A program made the position numbers and the translations under genes. Under the pieces are notes generated by a model. That model saw only the letters and a list, made by a program, of their open reading frames with translations. It did no database searches and was not told the DNA's origin. From the NCBI GenBank assembly GCA_014529385.2, contig CM043949.1, forward strand, positions 141,582,858 to 141,646,857: a stretch of 64,000 nt of DNA, written 5' to 3'. Source of the stretch: Adiantum capillus-veneris. Its lineage: Eukaryota; Streptophyta; Polypodiopsida; Polypodiales; Pteridaceae. Numbering within the stretch: position 1 is the first letter of the stretch; the number at the start of each line of letters is the position of its first letter. Shown one piece after another: positions 55,791-64,000 of the stretch.

Positions 55791-58700
55791 CTTACAGGAC
55801 AGTGACAGGACAGTGAGAGACAGTACAGGTGCAGGACAGGTTTACCCGCAGCTTACAGTGTCAGAGAGACAGTGTTTTTTAAGCTGTTTTTTTGTTTGTT
55901 TTTGAGTACACCGGAGCCATTTTACAAAGGAGACTCTGCCGAAATTTATGCAAAATCTGAAGCTTTCTTGGTTCATTTGACAGGTTGATATTGGTTTAGA
56001 GGTCAGTTTACAGGGGAAACTCTGCCGAATTTTTCCCAGGAAAGTAAACCACTGTGAAGCGTAGCTATGGCTGGATCGCATGACACTGCTCTTTACAATA
56101 TCAAGAAGCTGGATGGAACCAATTTCCCATTGTGGAAGAAGCAGATTTGGCACGTGTTGGTACAAAAGAAGCAAATAAAACCTATAAAGCTCAAGGGGAT
56201 AAAACCAAAAGATATGGACGAAGATGAATGGAGCGAAATGGATGAATTGGCACTTTCTACCATTATGCTGACTTTGGCAGAAAGCGTTTACTTCAATGTA
56301 GCAGACGAGATGTCGGCTTATCAAGCATGGTTAAAGCTGAGTGATCTTTATGAGAAGCAAAGTGCAGCTTCACAAGTATACTGGCTTAAGAAGCTTGTTG
56401 ACTTGAAGATGAAAGAAGGGACACCTATGTCCAATCATCTGAATGAATTCAACACAATCTATAGTCAGTTGTCAGCTCAAGGTGTCAAGTTTGATGAACG
56501 TGTTAGAGCTATGTTCCTGTTGATCACCTTGCCGGAAAGTTGGGACACTTTTCGCACAGCTTTGAGTAATTCTGCACCTCCAGATGGTTTGAACATAGCA
56601 GGCGTAGAAGGAAGTCTGCTTACTGAAGAAACCAATAGAAAGACAATGGACAAAGGCAAAGGAACAACCTTAGTTGTCAGGGGAAGGACCAAAGAAAAGT
56701 ACAAAGGTATAAAGAGGAATCAATCTCGTAGCAAGTCCCGCAGTGCTAAAGGCAAGAGTGACATAGAATGCTACCATTGTGGCAAGAAGGGTCACATGAA
56801 AAGAGATTGCAAAGAATGGAAAGCAGAAAAAGGCAACGAGAAAGCTGAAGACCATGGTGAGAAGAACAAGTCCTCAGTGAAGATTCAAGAAATAAATGTG
56901 ACAAACACTGTTGCAGAGGATGAGAGTCTAGTGTCAGGAGACATCTACTTCTTGAAGAATACAATGGACTCAGCTCTTCTTATAGCATCTGATGGAAATG
57001 CACTGAGTGACTGGATTATAGACTCAGGGGCAGCACTTCATGTGTCTCCAAACAAGGAGTGGTTTACCTCTTATGTGACCACTAAAGATCATGTTCGGCT
57101 AGGCAATGGGCAGACATGTGAGATCTTAGGTGTTGGAGATGTTCAATTGAAGTTTTAGATTGGCTCTTCTTTCACGCTGAAGAATGTGAGACATGTTCCC
57201 GCAATTACAAAGAGCTTGATCAGCACAAGTTTACTTGATGATGCTGGCTACGTCACCACTTTTGGACAGAACATGTGGAAGATATCCAAGGGTTCTATGA
57301 CAGTAGCACATGGAGTAAAGTCTGGAGGACTTTACATGATTTATGTATCAAATGTCTCTAAAAATGTAATCAATGTAACCGAGCAGCCGAACGTTTCTTT
57401 GTGGCATAGCCGGTTAGGACATATGTCCAAGAAGGGAATGGAAATCTTGTCTCGTTCTGGTTATTTGCCTGGCTTTTCATTTAATGATTTTGAATTCTGT
57501 GAACATTGTCTGTATGGTAAGCAAACACAGCAGCCACATAAGCATAGAAGCAGTAGAAGAGATACACAGTTGGCACTTGTTCATAGTGATTTGTGTGGAC
57601 CTATGCCTAACCTATCTCTAGGGGGAGCTTCTTACTTTATGACATTTATAGATGATTACTCGAGGAAAGTATGGGTTTACTTTCTCAAGCACAAGGATGA
57701 AGCGTTTAGTGTTTTCAAAACGTTTGTGACACTTGTGGAGAATCAGAGTGGCAAGAAGCTTAAATGATTACGCACTGACAATGGTGGAGAGTACGTTTCA
57801 AAGGCCTTTCAGGACTTTTGTGAGTCAAAAGGTATAAAACGTGAACTTACTACTCCTTACAATCCTCCTCAAAATGGTGTTGCTGAGAGGATGAATAGGA
57901 CCATACAAGAGAAGGTCAGAAGTATGTTGTCTAATGCACAACTGCCAAATGGGTTTTGGGCTGAAGCTGTATCAACAGCTGTTCATCTTGTAAATAGATC
58001 TCCTAACAAGGTTTTGCAGAAGGATTCAGTGCCAGAGATGGTATGGTCAGGCAAAATGCCCTCATACAAGCATCTCAGAGTCTTTGGCTGTGAGGCATAT
58101 ACTCACGTTCCAAAGGAATTTAGGAACAAACTTGAGCCAAAGAGTAGAAAGTGCATCTTTCTAGGCTATGGTAATTCTGGTGAGATGGGGTACAGACTTT
58201 GGGATCCCGAATCCAGAAAGGTTGTCCGCAGCAATGATGTTCACTTTAATGAATCCAAATATCATTCTAAACCAGAAAGGGTTGAGGAGATTAGAAGAGT
58301 TGTCTTCCAAGAAGATGGACCTGCACGTGCAAGACAAAATGTCAGGGCTCAAGAGGAGCAAGGACAGGATAGAGTGGAACCACAGGTTGTGGCTGAGCCT
58401 GAGCCACCTATTGTGCGTAGATCTGGACGTGTCACGCGACCTCCTGATAGGTTTGTTCCATCTATGAACTATGTCATGTTGGCTGATTGCAATGAGCCTT
58501 CATGTTACAAGGAAGCAGTGCAAATGAAGGACTCCGGGAATTGGCAATTGGCCATGCAGTCAGAGATGACAGCTCTGCATAAAAACCAGACATGGAAGCT
58601 AGTTAAATTACCACGGGGCAAAAAGGCTCTACCCTGTAAATGGGTTTACAGGTATAAGATCACCACTCATGATAGTCAGCCAAAGTACAAAGCAAGGCTT

Positions 58701-60136
58701 GTTGCCAAGGGCTTTAAGCAAGAACAAGGCATTGACTTTGATGAAGTCTTCTCTCCGGTGATCAAGATGACTACACTGAGATGCTTTCTTGCATTGGTTG
58801 CCATATTAGATTTGGTGTTGCACCAAATGGATGTCAAGACAGCGTTCTTGCATGGTGATTTAGATGTGGAAATTTACATGCAGCAGCCAGAAGGGTTTGT
58901 TGAGAAAGGCAAGGAAGATTGGGTATGCCAGTTGTTAAAGAGTCTTTATGGCTTAAAACAATCACCGAGGGCATGGTACCATAAATTCCACAAGTTTATG
59001 CTTTCTCAAGGCTACAAACGTAGTGAGTTCGATCACTGTCTATATACAAAGATGGCTAAGGATGGTAGTTGGCTGATCCTTATTTTGTATGTGGATGACA
59101 TGTTGATTGCTGGAAAGCACTTGGAAGAAATTTCAGCTTTGAAGTCAAAGATGGCAAAATCGTTTGACATGAAAGACATGGGCGAGGCAAGTCATATACT
59201 TGGTATGCACATTGAGAGAGACAGATCAAAGAAGTTGATTTGGTTATCTCAAACAGAGTATATTGACAAGGTTTTGCAACGTTTCAATATGGAGAAGGGA
59301 AAGGCATTGAGTGTTCCATTGCCACCATATGTGAAACTTAGCAAACAAGATTGTCCTGTGTCTGAGGAAGAACAGGCTGAAATGGATAAGATTCCATATG
59401 CGTCTGCAGTGGGTAGTTTGATGTATGCAATGATTGCTACTCGCCCAGACATTGCATTTGCAGTGGGAGTAGTAAGTCGATACATGTCAAACCCAGGCAA
59501 GAAACATTGGGAGGCAGTGAAAGGAATATTGAGATACCTGAAAGCTACAAAGAGTATGCGTATATGCTATGGGAGTCAGGAGCTAAGTGTAAAGGGTTTT
59601 ACAGACTCAGATTATGCAGGTGATTTAGACAACCGAAGGTCTACGTCAGGGTATGTCTTTACATTGGCTGGTGGAGCAGTATCATGGCGTTTTAGATTAC
59701 AAGATTGTGTTACTCAGTCTACTACAGAGGCTGAATATGTTGCAGCATCAGAGGCATGCAACGAATCAATTTGGCTTAATCGACTAGTAACAGATTTGGG
59801 AATCAAAGAAGAGATGCCTGTGTTATATTGTGATAGTCAAAGTGCTATACAATTGGCTCGCAATCCAGTTTATCACTCAAAGACAAAGCATGTGGATGTG
59901 AAGTATCATTTCATCAGGGAAATGCTCGAGGATAAGCAACATCAGCTTGTCAAAGTTCACACCACAGAAAATCCTGCTAATCTACTTACAAAAGGACTTC
60001 CCTCAGAGAGCTTTGCGCATTTTCGCAAGCAGTTAGGTGTAGTGTAGTACATCACTTCTCTACATCTCTTGTATATTAGCTTGTATAGTAGCTTCTCTCA
60101 CACTTAAAGTACCACATTGGACTTTAAGTGGGAGGT
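55790..60136 (+). mobile_element. Ty1/copia element lacking its 5' LTR
   Basis: A plus-strand copia element with leader remnant (55790-56066; GGGGAAACTCTGCCGAATTT resembles the leader near 15660), full-length gag-pol, polypurine tract and 3' LTR start. The 5' LTR and primer site are lost at the junction with the minus-strand gypsy element. It is related to the copia elements at 14424 and 8312 but better preserved. Confidence 0.88.
56067..60047 (+). pseudogene. copia gag-pol, two stop codons
   Basis: One phase of 1327 codons from ATG 56067 (MAGSHDTALYNIKKLDGTNF) to the stop at 60045, interrupted only by TAG 57156-57158 and TGA 57765-57767. Gag has the DUF4219/UBN2-type start and zinc knuckle CYHCGKKGHMKRDC (about 56772). 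Protease: WIIDSGAALHVSP (about 57012). Integrase: [51 protein letters not shown], so HHCC and D-D-E are complete. RT: KWVYRYKITT, KTAFLHGDLDVEIYM, YGLKQSPRAWYHKF, LYVDDMLIA. RNase H: DSDYAGDLDNRRSTSGYVF, TEAEYVAASEA, DSQSAIQLARNPVYHSKTKH. All domains are full length. Both stops could come from single C-to-T changes. Confidence 0.94.
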
Positions 60137-60336
60137 TGTTGGGGTATAAAGCCCAATGTGGTCGCCCAGGTAAGTGGGCGGGCCGCCAGGTATGTACACA
60201 TATTCTTTTGTAAAAACCTAATAAGAACTCACTATGCTCTACACATTACAGTAGAGCGAGTTCACCATATCGTCGTGCTCTTCTTCTCGCACTCTCTCTC
60301 GCGTCGCACTTCCGCTCGTACTCCTTCACTCCCATG
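60126..60336 (+). repeat. copia polypurine tract and 3' LTR start
   Basis: AAGTGGGAGGT (60126-60136) precedes TGTTGGGGTATAAAGCCC at 60137. The LTR probably extends at least to about 60336 (CACTCTCTCTCGCGTCGCAC stretch, similar in character to the other copia LTR ends). With no 5' LTR for comparison the right end is uncertain. Confidence 0.6.
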
Positions 60337-60389
60337 AAGAGAGACATTGTACAATACGATTCTTTGTGTTCCTTCAAGACTAGCTAGTG

Positions 60390-62880
60390 CAATGAAGATG
60401 AAAGCTTCATGCACTAAGCAAAACACTTAGCAAACACAACATTAATTGTCCCCTGTCTCAGACGCAAGACCTCACACACCTTCGAAGATGGTGAGAGCTA
60501 GCAGGGTATGAGAGTAGATTGAGAGGAAGAAGGAGTATCTTACGAGAAAGATGTACATCTCCTCACATAATCACTCATATTAGCATAGCTTTAGCTTAGT
60601 AATTAGCTTGGTAGTGGAGATGAGCATGCATTGAAGCTTGGCTCTTGGTTGGATTTGCATCCACAAGCCAATAGTGTGTCGATGTAGGCTTCTATCTCAC
60701 AAGCTTGGAGTAGGTGATGAGCTTTCCATTGAAGCTTGGGAAGAGATAGTCTTCTCTTTCTTCACACATGAGATTGTGTGAGTGTGTGTGTGATAATGCC
60801 TTGCAAAAATCAGCCCCCTCTCTCTCTTGGGCGAGCCCTCTTGCTATTTGCTCTTGCTCCAGCCTTATTGGCCCACCCCAATTCAAGCCAATGACCATTA
60901 AGCAGCATAAGTGATAGCCTTCTGATATGTGTCCCCCTTTCCCCTTTTGTGAAAGCTTTAGGTAATTTAATAATTAAACTAAACTCTCATTGGACCCCTT
61001 TGCCTCCTGGCCAATAGGAATCAGGCAAGCCATTGGGCTCCTGAATGCTCATTGGACCCCTTGGGAGACTGTCCAATAGTCTTCTAGGAGACTTAATTCT
61101 CATTGGTTCTTTTATTAAGTGTTTTTAAATTAATTAAACTAGATTTACTCTAGCCTAATTCTCATTGGTCCACCTCCAAGGCCATCCAATAGGAATTGGG
61201 CACACCTTGTGGGCATCTGGGCTAGGGAGCTGACATGTGTCCCTAATTCCCTTTGTGTAAAGGGAGCCTGTGTGTGTGTGTGTGTGTGACTTTCTCTCTC
61301 ATACCCTAGAAGAAGGGCTCGCCCCCTCCCATGTAGGGATATGCAAAGACTTTTTAGTCACACCAAAGCATCCAATTTCCCCTAGGGTTGACCTTTGGAC
61401 ACAACCTTTGAATTTTGGAACCTTAGCATTTTGGAAGTCTTAATGGGCTGAACCTTAGGGTCTTTTTAGCCCATTGTTGCACATGGCTCTTTTGCAGATG
61501 GCCCCCCCTTTTGGATCCCTATTTTCCCTCCTTTGGATCCCTAATGTGGCCGGTTTGCTAGCTTAACCAATATTCTAGCTTTTTCTCCCCTGGCACTTCC
61601 CCACATTAAATGATCAGTTTAAACTGAGAAAATCATTTAGGAGAATTAGATATTGATTATTATGACAATGATCAATCATTAGCATGGAAACACATAAAAA
61701 ATATTCACAATTGAGCTTCAAATGAGTGATCTATCTCAGTCTCTTAAAGTCAATTTGTGATACACACATCAAGTATTTGGCCAATTCATCATCATAATGG
61801 GTTTAAAAATACCAATTATTCGTTTACACATTGTATTGCACATGCCATTGATTGGAATACACAACCAAATTTAGGCCATAATACAAAAAATCCAACAATT
61901 CCACATTGCCATGCTCAAAGTTCACACTTGATCAAGCATAAATGAATGCATGCATGCAAGAGTTAACCCTAATTTGACATAACCAAGCAATGCACACACT
62001 CAAAATTTAAACACAAACTTCAAATTTTTCTTAATTGTTAATGCAATTAGGCTTATACCTAATGATTGCACACACATTTGATGCACATTTCACAATCAAG
62101 GAGCATTTAGGTGTCCCAATTGACCAACTATCATTGAATCAAGTGGTCTTCAATTGGGCACACACACTCAGTCTTCGTCCAATTGTTTTGGCAAATAGGC
62201 ATATCCAATGAGTGGAATTGCCTAACATTCAAATCAATTACATGACTGCACGTTCACATATAATCAACTTTCTCAATTCCTATGCATGCACACACTCAAG
62301 ATTAGATGCACACACACTGGCAGATTTTTCCCTCTTTGGTGCATATATACACAATGATCTTTATTTACACACATGAATTCTTGATGAGAATTAAACATTA
62401 TCTTGTTACACACAAAATTGAACATTAATTCATTCCAAGTGAATCAATTTAGGTGTAAAGTGTAGGTCAATTGATTTACACACCTAATTTTAGCAAGTGA
62501 TTAGCACACATTGAACCACCTTAATTAATCAAGCATTGAAATGAGCTAGTGAGTGAAATTACATCGTAATCACACTCCAAGATGTTCCTTTGCGCCATGC
62601 GAAGATGCATCATTGCACACACAAATGTGCGCACCACAAAATCGGCTTCAAAATTGACCATTGTAGGTCAAAAAATCAAACACTCAAATCATCAAATTAG
62701 GCATAAATTAACACAATTAACTTGATTAGAGTGACGATTCCACCTCTTATATGGGGATTAAACATACATTACACATCAAATGTTAGTGGTTAGGTTAAGA
62801 ACATTAGTCAAATGTTAGTAGAAATTAGTGATTGTTGGCATGAAATTAGCATGGAATTAGTCAAAAATAGCATAGAAATT
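60390..62880. other. gene-free interval
   Basis: No coding motif was recognised on either strand. It contains several imperfect CTCATTGG...CCAATAG repeats (60985-61195), a TG run (61268-61288) and a long AT-rich section. Confidence 0.45.
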
Positions 62881-62884
62881 AGCG

Positions 62885-63285
62885 TAGTGCACAAGATCGT
62901 GCTAAGAAGACGTATGCTGATAAAGGACACAAAGACGTTACCTTTGTAGAAGATGACTTTGTACTCCTAAAAGTTCCTACAAAGTTAGAAACCATGAAAA
63001 TGGAAAAGTGTGACAAACTTTCTCCTAGATATTGTAGTCCCTTTAAAGTTATTAGCATACAAACTTGAGTTATCAGAGAGTTCTCAAGTTCACCCTCTAT
63101 TCCATGTTAGTAAACTGAAGAAATGAATTCAAGGGTTGCAGAACGTAGTTTCTCTAGAGATTTTGGTTGACTTGATAGAGTCACCAAGGATTCTAGGGTA
63201 TAGAGATAGACAAACAAGTCTTAAAGTGCACCAAGAGGTACTAATCAAGTGGACCAACTTAGACGAGGATGAAAACTCTTTATAG
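62885..63285 (+). pseudogene. chromovirus integrase end with chromodomain remnant
   Basis: The sequence enters within a gypsy polyprotein: KKTYADKGHKDVTFVEDDFV, then KLSPRYCSPFKVI (GPF module) and, after a stop, the HPLFHVSKLKK-type linker in another frame. The segment 63120-63283 reads SPRILGYRDRQT, then EVLIKWTNLDEDENSL, which has the spacing of a chromodomain (RxR...VLIKW...E). The upstream domains are absent. A G-rich tract and LTR start follow. Confidence 0.7.
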
Positions 63286-63548
63286 GGATGGGGGGGGGGA
63301 GGTAATGTCATGTAGCCTATAATGGCAATGACTAGGTCGATTGCCTTTCAGCCATAGATCTAAGAAGGTGTTGTTCAGGGGGAGACCACCCAGCCATAGT
63401 GCTTCGGCAGTTGGACAATGTGGATGACAAGCCATGCACTTATATAAGGGTTCGGGGATGAGGGAAAACCCTCATTGTCTCATTGACTGGGTAGAGAGCT
63501 TAGAAACTTCACCCTCTCAGGCGATAGAGTGTTTGTAGAGGCATTACA
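63286..63548 (+). repeat. polypurine tract and putative chromovirus 3' LTR
   Basis: A run of ten G with GAGGTAA lies before TGTCATGTAGCCTATAATGG at 63307. TATATAAGG (63441-63449) is a likely TATA box. GGCATTACA at 63540-63548 offers a CA end. The TGTCATG start is shared with the chromovirus LTR at 7050. No partner LTR is in the window. Confidence 0.55.
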
Positions 63549-63918
63549 AAGTACAAAAGCATGTAACTTGTGGGTCTTCAACTAGCTCCCTACCCACATC
63601 ACCCCTTGTGCTAGCACTAGTGCTAGAATTGTTCTCTCTATGGAACACTTGGGTTGCACTGGAGACAACTCCTTGCCTTTGCTTACATGGGTCGATGTCT
63701 CCTACAGTGGTCATCATAGGTGCGCTTTGAGGTTTCTCATTTGGCATTTGACTCATTAAGTTGTCATGCTCTTGCATATAGTGCAATCTATGAGGGCAAT
63801 GGGAAAGCCTGCGACTTTTCCAAAGTTGGCAAAAATCACACCATAAGGCTTTGCATTCTTCCATTGGCGGATGATCATAGCACCCACAAATTAGACATTG
63901 ATAACTACCGAGATCCAC
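63544..63918 (-). CDS. hypothetical Cys/His-rich protein, 124 aa
   Basis: From ATG 63918 the frame encodes MDLGSYQCLICGCYDHPPME followed by further Cys and His: CX2CX4HX5C (CLICGCYDHPPMEEC), then CDFCQLW and HCPHRLHYMQEH. The spacing is close to a zinc knuckle plus a second zinc-binding set. The C-terminal half is Ser/Thr-rich without domains. The stop lies inside the putative LTR end at 63544-63548. The frame is not assigned to a family and may be part of another retroelement. Confidence 0.3.
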   Translation of the reverse strand: MDLGSYQCLICGCYDHPPMEECKALWCDFCQLWKSRRLSHCPHRLHYMQEHDNLMSQMPNEKPQSAPMMTTVGDIDPCKQRQGVVSSATQVFHRENNSSTSASTRGDVGRELVEDPQVTCFCTL

Positions 63919-64000
63919 TTGTGGCTAGTCTATCTTTGATAGGTTGGCTTAGGGTTTGGGACTTGTATAATAAGACCTTCAACAAAATAAACACATTTCC
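63919..64000. other. window end, nothing recognised
   Basis: A short AT-rich end without features. Confidence 0.3.

Overview
The window is nuclear DNA of a land plant. It is gene-poor and consists mostly of LTR retrotransposons in several layers, with one recognisable host gene: a spliced gene for a DnaJ co-chaperone of the plastid DJA5/DJA6 type (37643-40055, + strand, seven exons). Plant origin rests on the plant-type Ty1/copia and Ty3/gypsy polyproteins, tRNA-iMet primer sites (TGGTATCAGAGC), GT-AG introns and that gene. Long CT microsatellites, heavy nesting and a self-primed chromovirus would fit a non-seed plant such as a fern or lycophyte, but this is only an inference.

Layout. 1-8073: an unrecognised reading frame (553-1262 and 7056-8073) split by a full-length chromovirus (1263-7050, minus, TSD TCATT) whose primer site matches its own transcript start rather than a tRNA. 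8135-13714: a (TC)n array, a copia 3' end, a tandem repeat, a gag-only copia derivative and a retropepsin remnant. 14424-20056: a full-length decayed copia element (TSD AGCCT) with TC microsatellites inside both LTRs. 20715-24140: a minus-strand copia remnant. 25440-27103: a decayed copy of an unusual gypsy 3' module. 27842-28244: a gypsy LTR with primer site.

29464-36375: a nested stack. A gypsy integrase gene (32113-32726 and 35573-36056) carries a solo LTR (32727-35572, TSD TGAGA). That LTR itself contains a TG...CA array of three LTR-like units (33678-35350, TSD ACTGT). A long 3' LTR of the solo-LTR family (30802-32112) abuts the integrase gene on the left.

37643-40055: the DnaJ gene, followed by about 3.9 kb without genes. 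43929-48936: a young, nearly intact copia element (minus, TSD ATACC) whose 5' LTR is replaced by an inverted copy of U5, so its ends are inverted rather than direct repeats. 49917-55790: a minus-strand gypsy element with a second retropepsin-like domain behind the integrase and a repeated W-P-K...QGYY...W-P-K motif, followed downstream by two unrecognised open frames. 55790-60136: a nearly intact copia gag-pol (plus) lacking its 5' LTR. 60390-62880: no gene. 62885-63548: the 3' end of another chromodomain gypsy element. 63544-63918: a Cys/His-rich open frame on the minus strand.

The strongest leads are the gypsy element with the extra protease-like module (a second copy lies 26 kb away), the copia element with inverted ends, the self-primed chromovirus, and the three-unit LTR array with one outer target duplication.
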